A stretch of 10,456 bases of DNA, from NCBI GenBank assembly GCA_021815005.1, contig JAKAHL010000047.1, positions 1 through 10,456 on the forward strand, in the 5' to 3' direction. This document shows positions 1-5,701 of this stretch, one piece after another; position 1 is the stretch's first letter; the number at the start of each line of letters is the position of its first letter. This stretch comes from Chloroflexota bacterium. GTDB lineage: Bacteria; Chloroflexota; Limnocylindria; Limnocylindrales; CSP1-4. The notes beneath the pieces were generated by a model that had not been told where the DNA came from, did not search any database, and saw only the letters and a program-made list of their open reading frames with translations. Position numbers and translations under genes: made by a program.

Positions 1-682
1 CCGCGGCCAAGGCCACCCACGCCGCCGCGCCGGAGCTCGAGGGGGCCGGGGTGGCAATGGCCCCGCCGTCACCGCCCAGCGCCTTGTCGAAGCCCGACGC
101 CACGGTCTCGATATCGGTGGGCGTGGCGCCGTTGGCGGCCGCGAGGTCCACCACGATGGCGCCGCGGCGGAACTCCAGGAAGATCGCGCCGGACGTGTCG
201 GTCGCCTCGAACCCGCCGTCGGAGAGGTCGCTCCTGGTGCTCACGACCTGGCCGATGGACCGGGCCGCCGCCTCCGCGCGCGCCACGGCGTCGGCCGCGC
301 CGTCCAGCAGGCACGTGACGGTGGCAAGCACGTTCGGGCTGCCCGAGCCGGTGGCCGAGGCCGGGCCGACGTACTGCGTCGTGCGGCGGTTGGCGTCGAA
401 CGTCGTGCCCGCCATGGTCCACCCGGTGGGCATGTCGTTCGCCGCGGGCTGGGCGCTCCAGACGTCCGTCTGGCATGAGGCGCCGGGCGGGGCTAGCACG
501 CGCCAAGCCGTCAGCCCCAGCGCGATGCCCGAGGCCACGATGGCGACGATCGCCAGGCGTGTGGCGCGGCGGGACGACGCGGCGAGGGCCGCCCGCTCCT
601 CGGCGGGCCGCCGACGCGGTGCGGGTAGGTCCTCGGCGGGGGCCGGGCTCCAGGATCGGGAGGGTCGGTGCGGTTCGGTCAT
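1..682 (-). CDS. Membrane-anchored protein of unknown function, C-terminus cut by window edge
   Basis: From the ATG at 682 the minus strand stays open to the left edge, giving 227 residues and no stop. Residues 1-40 are Pro/Arg/Glu-rich and probably cytoplasmic. Residues about 43-60 (LAIVAIVASGIALGLTAW) form one hydrophobic membrane segment with Arg39 and Arg42 just before it, so the rest should lie outside the membrane. The outer part has two cysteines (Cys70, Cys124), which could pair, and mixed alpha/beta-looking sequence (FEATDTSGAIFLEFRRGAIVVDL, in two stretches about 158-180). An Ala/Pro/Ser-rich stretch (208-220) and the start of a second hydrophobic run (221-227) come at the edge. I do not recognise the family; it loosely resembles small anchored sensor-like or lipoprotein-like domains of high-GC bacteria. 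It follows the 96-residue gene on the same strand after 53 bp holding a hairpin. Reading frame is well supported, function is not. Confidence 0.7.
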   Translation of the reverse strand, partial: MTEPHRPSRSWSPAPAEDLPAPRRRPAEERAALAASSRRATRLAIVAIVASGIALGLTAWRVLAPPGASCQTDVWSAQPAANDMPTGWTMAGTTFDANRRTTQYVGPASATGSGSPNVLATVTCLLDGAADAVARAEAAARSIGQVVSTRSDLSDGGFEATDTSGAIFLEFRRGAIVVDLAAANGATPTDIETVASGFDKALGGDGGAIATPAPSSSGAAAWVALAA

Positions 683-699
683 CGCGCCAAGCATGCCCC

Positions 700-718
700 G
701 CGCAGGCGAAACCTGCGC
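700..718. repeat. Intergenic hairpin, 7-bp stem
   Basis: GCGCAGG (700-706) pairs perfectly with CCTGCGC (712-718) around a 5-nt loop. It sits between the 96-residue gene and the membrane-anchored gene, about 17 nt before the ATG of the latter. There is no T tract on either side, so it is at best a weak terminator or a 5'-UTR structure. Confidence 0.5.
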
Positions 719-735
719 CGGGCGCCGAACCGCCG

Positions 736-1026
736 CTAGAGCTCGTTGAGGCTGCGCCGGAACTGCGTCAGCTCGGCCACCGCCTTGCGGATGGCCTCGG
801 GCGTCTCCTCGGTGCGGGTCCGCTTGGCAAGCAGGCCGTCCGCCATCGACTTGATCATGCGGCCCCGCTCGCGATAGCGCTTGGCGTGCACGGCTGCCAT
901 GGACTTGAGGCCGACACGCCGGATCGTGGCGTAGTAGTCATCCTCGAACTCGTCCCACGCCTGGTCCAGGGCGCGCCGGTACCGGTCGTGTTGCGCCGGC
1001 GCCCAGACCTCGACTTCGGTGCCCAT
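736..1026 (-). CDS. Small charged helical protein of unknown function (96 aa)
   Basis: The ATG at 1026 is preceded by GCGAGG with a 5-nt spacer, a fair ribosome binding site. The frame ends at an amber TAG (736-738), while every other complete gene here ends in TGA. The 96-residue product has no cysteine, signal peptide or membrane segment. Residues 13-60 (YRRALDQAWDEFEDDYYATIRR and following) are dense in Asp/Glu/Arg/Lys and look helical, and residues 75-96 again look amphipathic, so a small helical, perhaps coiled-coil, cytoplasmic protein is likely. I do not recognise a family. It is transcribed away from the DUF1638 gene and shares a 150-170-bp divergent region with it, which could mean joint regulation, but nothing links it biochemically to the methyltransferase genes. 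A longer open frame continues upstream, but it is antisense to other genes and lacks their character, so this ATG is preferred. Confidence 0.65.
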   Translation of the reverse strand: MGTEVEVWAPAQHDRYRRALDQAWDEFEDDYYATIRRVGLKSMAAVHAKRYRERGRMIKSMADGLLAKRTRTEETPEAIRKAVAELTQFRRSLNEL

Positions 1027-1177
1027 GCAAGCCTCGCCCCCGGCCGCCGGCAGCCGATGCCGACAGCAGTGGACGCATGGTATGCGGCGGCCCGCCACCT
1101 GACCAGCCTCCGCGCGAGGTAGGGGAAAACGCCCGGTCTCGCCGGGTCGGCGGGGGCCGCTGCTACGATCGGCACCC
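1027..1177. promoter_or_regulatory. Divergent promoter region between the small charged gene and the DUF1638 gene
   Basis: About 150 bp with no gene separate two divergently transcribed genes, so both promoters should lie here. It contains a short operator-like inverted repeat, CGCAT-GGT-ATGCG (1074-1086), and a GC-rich hairpin CCCGG-TCTCG-CCGGG at about 1132-1146. The function of these repeats is inferred only from position and symmetry. Confidence 0.4.
1164..1169 (+). promoter_or_regulatory. Candidate -10 box (TACGAT) for the DUF1638 gene
   Basis: TACGAT fits the TANNNT -10 pattern. Transcription would start near 1176-1178, right at an ATG (1178) and an overlapping GTG (1180), so the transcript would be leaderless or nearly so. 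No convincing -35 hexamer is visible and no Shine-Dalgarno precedes any of the possible starts, which agrees with leaderless expression. Confidence 0.4.
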
Positions 1178-1198
1178 ATGTGGACCGACGCCCGATGA
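1178..1198 (+). CDS. Possible leaderless six-codon ORF overlapping the DUF1638 start
   Basis: ATG at 1178 opens a six-codon frame (MWTDAR) whose TGA (1196-1198) overlaps the DUF1638 ATG (1195-1197) as ATGA. It starts 9 nt after the TACGAT box. If translated leaderless, it would deliver terminating ribosomes onto the DUF1638 start. The alternative is that DUF1638 itself starts leaderless at GTG 1180. Nothing in the sequence decides between them. Confidence 0.2.
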   Translation: MWTDAR

Positions 1199-1938
1199 AG
1201 CTGCTCCTGATCTCGTGCGACGTCGTGGCCCGACCCGTGTACCTCAGCGCCGCCCGCTCGCCGCACGTCGTGGATATCCGCCTGTTCGCCCGCGGCCTGC
1301 ACAACGAGCCGGTCAAGCTGCGGGACATCCTCCAGCGCGAGATCGACGCGGCGGAGCCGGGCTACGACGCCATCGTCCTCGGCTACGGCCTGTGCGGCGG
1401 CGCGACCGCGGGGATCGCGGCCCGCGACACGCCGGTGGTCCTGCCCCGCGCCCACGACTGCATCACGCTGTTCCTGGGCGATCGGGAGCGATACGCCTCG
1501 GAGTTCGGCGCCTCGACCACGTACTGGTACGTGAACGACCAGGTGGAGCGGAACCAGGGGTACAACGCCAAGTCCATCGGGCTCGGGGTGTCCGGCGATG
1601 CCGACGACGACATGGACGCGATCCGCGCCGAGTACGTCGAGAAGTACGGCGAGGACAACGCCGAGTACCTGATGGAGGTCATGGGGGCCTGGAAGTCGCA
1701 CTACCAGCGGGCGGCGTTCGTTCAGATGGGCGTCGCCGACGAGACCGCCTCGGCGTCGTACGCACGCGAGCAGGCGGAGCGGCGCGGCTGGGCGTTCGAC
1801 CAGATGGAGGGCTCGATGGTCCTGCTGCGCAAGCTGGTCTACGGCGAGTGGGACGATGACATGCTCGTGCTCCAGCCGGGCGAGCGCCTGGCGATGAGCT
1901 GGGACGAGGGCGTCGTCAAGGCGATCCCGGCAGCCTGA
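1195..1938 (+). CDS. DUF1638 family protein, probable corrinoid-methyltransferase accessory protein
   Basis: The 247-residue product has DUF1638 (PF07796) hallmarks across most of its length: an N-terminal beta strand with Cys8 (LLISCDVVARP), the YDAIVLGYGLCGG stretch with Cys67, and the PRAHDCITLFLG stretch with His87 and Cys89. These three cysteines and the histidine are the obvious candidate metal ligands; there is no membrane segment or signal peptide. The family has no established biochemical function that I can state; members recur, as I recall, near corrinoid protein and methyltransferase genes, and this locus fits. His-x-Cys resembles the zinc motif of MtaA/MtbA-type corrinoid methyltransferases, but that comparison is only inference. 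ATG 1195 was chosen because MKLLLISCD starts directly at the first strand; an in-frame GTG at 1180 would add five residues and may be a leaderless start. The gene converges on metFV with 40 bp between stops. Confidence 0.85.
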   Translation: MKLLLISCDVVARPVYLSAARSPHVVDIRLFARGLHNEPVKLRDILQREIDAAEPGYDAIVLGYGLCGGATAGIAARDTPVVLPRAHDCITLFLGDRERYASEFGASTTYWYVNDQVERNQGYNAKSIGLGVSGDADDDMDAIRAEYVEKYGEDNAEYLMEVMGAWKSHYQRAAFVQMGVADETASASYAREQAERRGWAFDQMEGSMVLLRKLVYGEWDDDMLVLQPGERLAMSWDEGVVKAIPAA

Positions 1939-1943
1939 CGTCG

Positions 1944-1957
1944 CCCGCCGCGGCGGG
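1944..1957. terminator. Palindromic hairpin between convergent genes
   Basis: CCCGCCG-CGGCGGG is a perfect 14-bp palindrome in the 40 bp between the DUF1638 and metFV stop codons. Its position suits a bidirectional terminator or transcript 3' end for both genes. There is no T run on either strand, so classical intrinsic termination is not shown. Confidence 0.45.
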
Positions 1958-1978
1958 TCGCGGTCGCCCGCCTCGCGG

Positions 1979-3724
1979 TCACCGGGTCGCGTCCGCCTTG
2001 GGGGCCGGCCCCTCGGCGTCGGGCTTGGGGCCCGCCGGCGCCGCATCCGGTTTCGGGGCCGCCACCGCGGGCTTCGGCGCCGGGGCCGGCACGGCCTCGG
2101 GGGGCTTGGCCCGGCCCAGCCGCTTGGCGATGTGGTCCCGGTCGAGGAACGCGTTGCCCCACGCCGAGGTTCGCCGCAGCGTGTTGTCCTGGAACACGGG
2201 CGCCCGGTCGAGCATCGTGAGCTCCTCGCCGTACGGCTTGAGGCGCTTGTAGGCATCCGCCCAGATGCAGGTGTGGCCCGGGACCTCGCACAGGCCGTCG
2301 TGCGCGCCCCCGCACGGACCGTTGCGCTGGTTCTTCTGGCAGTGGCTCTCGGGACACAGGTAGGCGATGTCGGGCAGCGAGCAGTCGCCGCAGTCGCGGC
2401 AGTCGTACATGGGCAGCTTGACGGCCTGCTCGAACACGTGGACCGGCTTGTCGAGCTTGTGCCGCTCGATCTGATCGAAGACCTTGCCCCACGCGTTGAA
2501 CCCGGGCACGCCCGGCTCGAACGCGCGCTGGTGCACGATCCGGCTGAAGCGGTAGAGCGGGTCCACCTTGGACCGGGCCGCCTTGCGAGCGGCCGGCGTG
2601 AGCGAGCGGGCGTAGGCCTTGGCGGGCGCACCCGTGGGCAGGCCGTCCCCATCGCGCTCGAACAGCTGGAACGCGGCCGGCAGCGCCCACGAGACGTCCG
2701 GCAGGAGCGCCTTCCAGTCTGCGGCCGGGTGGGCGTCGATCAGCTCGAGGATCCTGGCGATCTCGCCCGCGTTGCGGTGACCGGAGAAGTAGACGCCCTT
2801 GAAGCCGAGCCCGCGGGCGACGATCGCCTGCTTCGCCGCGAACTCGAGGAAGAACGCACGACCCTTGTCGGCGGCCTTGGCCTGCTGCTCGGCCACCGCG
2901 AGCAGGTCGTCGGTGACCACGCAGCCGGGGACCTTGCCCGCGTTGAAGGCGCGGGCGACCGGCGCCGAGAGGATGTACGCGTTGGCGACGGCCGGGATGC
3001 CCAGGCTGTCGCGCCGGATGACCGCGAGCAGCTCAGCCAGCTTGCGAGCGTCGTAGCCCACCTGCGCGATGGCGTAGTCAGCCCCGCTGCGCACCTTGAG
3101 CGCGAGCTTGAGGTACTGCGGGACGAGGTCGCGCTCGACGCGCTTGTACGGGTCGATGGCGCAGCCCAGCAGGAAGCGGTGCGCGTCGGGGTCCGCCTCG
3201 GGGTCGGCCGCGGCGGCCTTGGCGGCCGCCTCCTCGCCCAGGCCGCGGTACATGTGGAGGAGCGCCGCGGAGTCGATGTCGAAGACCGGCCGCGACAGGC
3301 CCTCGTAGCCGGACTCCGGGTAGTCGCCGGTCAGCGCGAGCACCGAGGTGAGCCCGCGGCTGAGCAGCTCCCAGCCCAGGCTCTGGAGCGCGTTGCGCGA
3401 CCGGTCGCGGCAGGCGACGTGGACGATCGCGTCGTGGCCGAGCTTGGCGACCTCGGCCCCGAGCGCGGACGGCGAGAGCTTGGCGTGGCCGCCCGCGTTG
3501 TCGGTGATGGACATCGCGGTGATCCGCGGGTTGCCGGCCAGCTCCCGGGCGGCCTTGAGCTGCGAGGCGCCCTTGGCGTCCACGAGCTCGCCCGCCCAGG
3601 GCACCAGCTCCACCACGGTGGCGAACGTGTCTGGGCCGGACAGCGCCGTCCTCAGGGCGCCGGGGCCGGCGGAAGGGGCTGCCGGTGCGGACGCGGCGTC
3701 GGCGGGGTTGGGCGCGGAGCTCAT
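1979..3724 (-). CDS. metF: Fused methylenetetrahydrofolate reductase MetF-MetV
   Basis: The 581-residue protein joins two parts of the methylene-THF reductase system that are separate MetF and MetV subunits in acetogens. Residues about 25-335 are a MetF/MTHFR flavoprotein barrel: Glu39 in VVELVP matches the position of the catalytic Glu, followed by HVACRDRSRNAL (102-113) and LTGDYP (131-136). Residues about 385-540 are a MetV-type C-terminal domain (PF12225) with Cys442, 445, 448, 457, 462, 471, 479 and 486 and the signature RNGPCGG (467-473); in the family these cysteines hold Fe-S and/or zinc. A Pro/Ala/Lys-rich tail (541-581) is low complexity and probably disordered. The reaction interconverts methylene-THF and methyl-THF; here it would either oxidise methyl groups received from the corrinoid protein or make them. 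The ATG at 3724 lies 10 nt after the activator gene's stop, with a GAGG site overlapping it, so the two are one operon. No signal peptide. Confidence 0.9.
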   Translation of the reverse strand: MSSAPNPADAASAPAAPSAGPGALRTALSGPDTFATVVELVPWAGELVDAKGASQLKAARELAGNPRITAMSITDNAGGHAKLSPSALGAEVAKLGHDAIVHVACRDRSRNALQSLGWELLSRGLTSVLALTGDYPESGYEGLSRPVFDIDSAALLHMYRGLGEEAAAKAAAADPEADPDAHRFLLGCAIDPYKRVERDLVPQYLKLALKVRSGADYAIAQVGYDARKLAELLAVIRRDSLGIPAVANAYILSAPVARAFNAGKVPGCVVTDDLLAVAEQQAKAADKGRAFFLEFAAKQAIVARGLGFKGVYFSGHRNAGEIARILELIDAHPAADWKALLPDVSWALPAAFQLFERDGDGLPTGAPAKAYARSLTPAARKAARSKVDPLYRFSRIVHQRAFEPGVPGFNAWGKVFDQIERHKLDKPVHVFEQAVKLPMYDCRDCGDCSLPDIAYLCPESHCQKNQRNGPCGGAHDGLCEVPGHTCIWADAYKRLKPYGEELTMLDRAPVFQDNTLRRTSAWGNAFLDRDHIAKRLGRAKPPEAVPAPAPKPAVAAPKPDAAPAGPKPDAEGPAPKADATR

Positions 3725-3732
3725 GGCAACAA

Positions 3733-3737
3733 CCTCA
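3733..3737 (-). promoter_or_regulatory. Shine-Dalgarno overlapping the activator stop codon
   Basis: On the minus strand TGAGG holds the activator's TGA stop (3737-3735) and the GAGG ribosome binding site (3736-3733), 8 nt before the metFV ATG. This fixes the metFV start and implies translational coupling of the two genes. Confidence 0.7.
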
Positions 3738-5354
3738 GACAGCGATTGGGTCGAACAGACAGCCGTCGGTGAACATATCGAAGAAGTCCGGCTCGGACTC
3801 GAGCTCCACGTGCTCGATGCGGCGAACGATGTCGTCCAGCTCGGCCCGGCGGCGCCGGGACAGGAGCAGCGCGCGGGCGCCGGCGATCGACGCATTGCCC
3901 ACGCGGATCATGCGCTCCGGGCGGGCGTCCACCAGGAGGCCGATCTCCACCGCGGTGCGGATGTCGAGCGCATTGGCGAAGCCGCCCGCGAGGTACACGC
4001 GGTCAAGGTCCTCGGGCCGCAGGCCGAGCCGCCGGAGCAGGACGCGCTGGCCCACGGCGGTCGCCGCCTTGGCGATCGAGAGGTGGCCCGCGTCGGCGCG
4101 CGAGAACGTGATGCGGGGCTGGTCCACGATGCGGATCTCGTCCGAGCGGTCCGCGAAGCTGCCGCGGTCGGTCATCCGGCCCGAGCGCCGCAGGACCGCG
4201 AGCAGGTCCACCAGGCCCGACCCGCAGATGCCCTCGGGCGGCGCGTCGCCGATGACCTCGATCTGGAACTGGCCGTCCCGCAGGCCGACCCGCTCGATGG
4301 CACCGTCGGCGCCCGGCATCCCGTAGCGGACGCCTCCGCCCTCGAACGCGGGCCCGGCCGGGCTGGAGGCAGCGAGGATGCGGTGCCCGTCCGAGGCGAC
4401 GATCTCGGTGTTGGTGCCGATGTCCACCAGCAGGAACGAGCCGCCTCGCTCGATCGCGTCCACCGCCACGAGGTCCGCGGCGGCGTCCGCGCCCACATGG
4501 CAGGCGATGAGGGGTCCCGCGACCACCCGAGCCTGCGGGTGGATGATCAGGCCCAGCTCGTGGGCGCGCCGCGAGATCATCGTGGTGGGCGCCTCGCCGC
4601 GCCGCCAGGCGGTCTCGGTGACCGAGCGGTACGGCAGCCGGCCGATGGGCAGGATGTCCAGGTTGAACGCGAGGTCGCGCATCGTCGGGTTGCCGACGAT
4701 CACCATCTCCACGAGCTGCTTGCGGTCCAGGCCCAGATCCGCGCACAGCCGCTTGAGCTCGTGGTTGAGCGCCCGCCGGAGCGAGAGGCGGAGCTCGCCC
4801 GGAACCTCGGCCTCGTACGTGATGCGGGTCATCACGTCGCTGCCGCCGAAGCGCTGGGGGTTCTCGATCGACGCGATCGCCAGCACGGCGCCCGTCCGCA
4901 GGTCCACCAGCTCCAGCACGACGGTCGTGGTGCCGATGTCCACGGCGACCCCGACCGCCGCCCCGCCCACGACCCCGAGATCCGTGCCGTCGTCAGCGAC
5001 GAGGCGGCCGTTCACCTCGCGCACGGCGGGGTCGAGGTCCAGGTCCGCTCGCTGCTCGTCCGGCGCCAGCAGGATCCGCAGGCGACGGCGGAGGACGGTG
5101 AACTCCACGTCCTCCGCGGCCGAGGCCACCCGCGCCTGGCACGCGAGGCGGAACGCGGGGCCGAGGAACGATTCCTCCTCCGTCCGCGGCGTGAGCTGGC
5201 TCCCGCCCGAGCGGATCTCCACCACGCACTCGTGGCAGCGGCCAGTCATCTTGCACGATGCCGGGACCACCACGGACAGCTCGCCGGCCACATCGAAGAT
5301 GGTCTGGCCGGGCACGAGCGGGCGCCGCTCGGACCCGTGGACGAAATCGGGCAT
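3735..5354 (-). CDS. RACo/RamA-like ATP-dependent reductive activator of corrinoid protein
   Basis: The 539-residue protein returns inactive Co(II) corrinoid to Co(I) at the cost of ATP. Residues 1-85 are a plant-type [2Fe-2S] ferredoxin domain with ligands Cys34, Cys40, Cys43 and Cys72 (C-x5-C-x2-C pattern). A linker/middle domain follows (about 86-130), then the ASKHA-fold domain of the DUF4445/RACo family: VDIGTTTVVLELVD (138-151), VGNPTM (220-225), VDIGTNTEIV (310-319), SSPAGPAFEGG (330-340), GICGSGLVDLLA (375-386) and YLAGGFA (454-460). This layout matches RACo of the Wood-Ljungdahl corrinoid protein and betaine-system activators; methanogen RamA instead uses C-terminal 4Fe-4S sites. No TM segment: cytoplasmic. 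It heads a two-gene operon with metFV and is divergent from the corrinoid gene, its expected client. There is no Shine-Dalgarno before the ATG, and an in-frame TAG 9 nt upstream rules out a longer N-terminus, so leaderless expression is likely. Confidence 0.93.
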   Translation of the reverse strand: MPDFVHGSERRPLVPGQTIFDVAGELSVVVPASCKMTGRCHECVVEIRSGGSQLTPRTEEESFLGPAFRLACQARVASAAEDVEFTVLRRRLRILLAPDEQRADLDLDPAVREVNGRLVADDGTDLGVVGGAAVGVAVDIGTTTVVLELVDLRTGAVLAIASIENPQRFGGSDVMTRITYEAEVPGELRLSLRRALNHELKRLCADLGLDRKQLVEMVIVGNPTMRDLAFNLDILPIGRLPYRSVTETAWRRGEAPTTMISRRAHELGLIIHPQARVVAGPLIACHVGADAAADLVAVDAIERGGSFLLVDIGTNTEIVASDGHRILAASSPAGPAFEGGGVRYGMPGADGAIERVGLRDGQFQIEVIGDAPPEGICGSGLVDLLAVLRRSGRMTDRGSFADRSDEIRIVDQPRITFSRADAGHLSIAKAATAVGQRVLLRRLGLRPEDLDRVYLAGGFANALDIRTAVEIGLLVDARPERMIRVGNASIAGARALLLSRRRRAELDDIVRRIEHVELESEPDFFDMFTDGCLFDPIAV

Positions 5355-5360
5355 CTGGGA

Positions 5361-5366
5361 AGTCTA
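5361..5366 (-). promoter_or_regulatory. Candidate -10 box (TAGACT) for the activator-metFV operon
   Basis: On the minus strand TAGACT is followed by six bases and then the activator ATG, so transcription would start at or next to the start codon. The absence of a Shine-Dalgarno there agrees. No -35 consensus was seen at a 16-18-nt spacing. Confidence 0.4.
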
Positions 5367-5510
5367 GTTGGGACCCCCGCAACCCGCGCAGCCGTGGGGC
5401 CCGCGGCGATGGGACCTTCCGCCCTGGCTCCAGCCGCCGGGCATCGGCCGCTCCGGCACGGCGCGGGCGGGCGTTCCTTGGCGCGGATCAGGCCCCCCAC
5501 CGCGTGCCCA

Positions 5511-5516
5511 TAAGGT
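5511..5516 (+). promoter_or_regulatory. Candidate -10 box (TAAGGT) for the corrinoid-methyltransferase operon
   Basis: TAAGGT fits TANNNT in the only AT-richer part of the region. A start near 5523 would give a leader of roughly 180 nt before the ATG at 5702. No matching -35 element is visible, so this is a weak call. Confidence 0.25.
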
Positions 5517-5537
5517 GATATCCATCATCCTGCGATT

Positions 5538-5600
5538 GTTCGTGCCGGTCGCCGGAGCCATGGGCGCCGGCCGTCGGCTGTGCCGGGCGCGGGCACGAAC
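5538..5600 (+). repeat. Long-range stem in the leader of the corrinoid operon
   Basis: GTTCGTGCC (5538-5546) pairs perfectly over 9 bp with GGCACGAAC (5592-5600). Inside, AGCC (5556-5559) can pair with GGCT (5576-5579) around a GC-rich core. A second stem follows: GTCCCG (5606-5611) with CGGGAC (5629-5634). Together they form a folded leader if transcription starts upstream. Confidence 0.5.
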
Positions 5601-5641
5601 CCGCCGTCCCGCCACCCCGGGCGTCGCTCGGGACCTGATCC

Positions 5642-5655
5642 GCGTCACGTGACGC
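5642..5655. promoter_or_regulatory. Perfect 14-bp palindrome, candidate operator
   Basis: GCGTCAC-GTGACGC is perfectly symmetrical with no spacer, 46 bp before the corrinoid protein ATG. Size and symmetry suit a dimeric repressor or activator site. No regulator gene adjoins it, so the binding protein is unknown. Confidence 0.5.
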
Positions 5656-5661
5656 ACCCAC

Positions 5662-5679
5662 CGCCGGCGCGTGCCGGCG
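5662..5679 (+). repeat. Hairpin just upstream of the corrinoid protein ribosome binding site
   Basis: CGCCGGC (5662-5668) and GCCGGCG (5673-5679) form a 7-bp stem with a GCGT loop, ending 8 nt before the GGAGGA site at 5688-5693. It could influence ribosome access or mRNA stability. Confidence 0.45.
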
Positions 5680-5701
5680 CGGCGACCGGAGGAATGACGA
5701 C

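Larger units (their letters stand above)
5355..5701. promoter_or_regulatory. Divergent control region between activator and corrinoid-protein operons
   Basis: No gene of credible quality lies in these 347 bp, although fortuitous open frames cross it on both strands. It must carry the promoters of both half-operons. The only AT-richer island is about 5510-5540 (CATAAGGTGATATCC and onward), with a possible plus-strand -10 box TAAGGT at 5511-5516. Downstream of it come several inverted repeats and a 14-bp palindrome, listed separately, then the corrinoid gene's ribosome binding site GGAGGA (5688-5693). I looked for the conserved cobalamin riboswitch box and did not find it on either strand. Confidence 0.6.

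Noticed and set aside
679..738. Read-through of the amber stop of the 96-residue gene
   Set aside because: Decoding TAG as sense would add 18 Arg-rich residues and end at a TGA overlapping the next gene's ATG as ATGA. That is tidy, but without any sign of amber decoding here it is most likely chance.
51..749. Plus-strand open frames over the left-edge membrane protein
   Set aside because: The minus-strand frame gives a membrane segment after a basic N-terminus and a sensible start, while the plus frames give Ser/Arg/Ala-rich sequence without structure.
2132..3772. Long plus-strand open frame (546 codons) opposite metFV
   Set aside because: It is the antisense shadow of a well-supported gene. 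High GC suppresses stop codons, and the product is Arg/Ala/Gly/Val-rich without any recognisable motif.
3348..5513. Very long plus-strand open frame (721 codons) opposite the activator gene
   Set aside because: It covers the RACo-like gene, whose Fe-S and ASKHA motifs are unmistakable on the other strand. The translation is low-complexity Arg/Ala/Asp with no domain.
5355..5701. Cobalamin (AdoCbl) riboswitch upstream of the corrinoid operon
   Set aside because: The conserved B12 box (GCCACTG type) is not present on either strand, and the stems do not follow the known architecture as far as can be read by eye.
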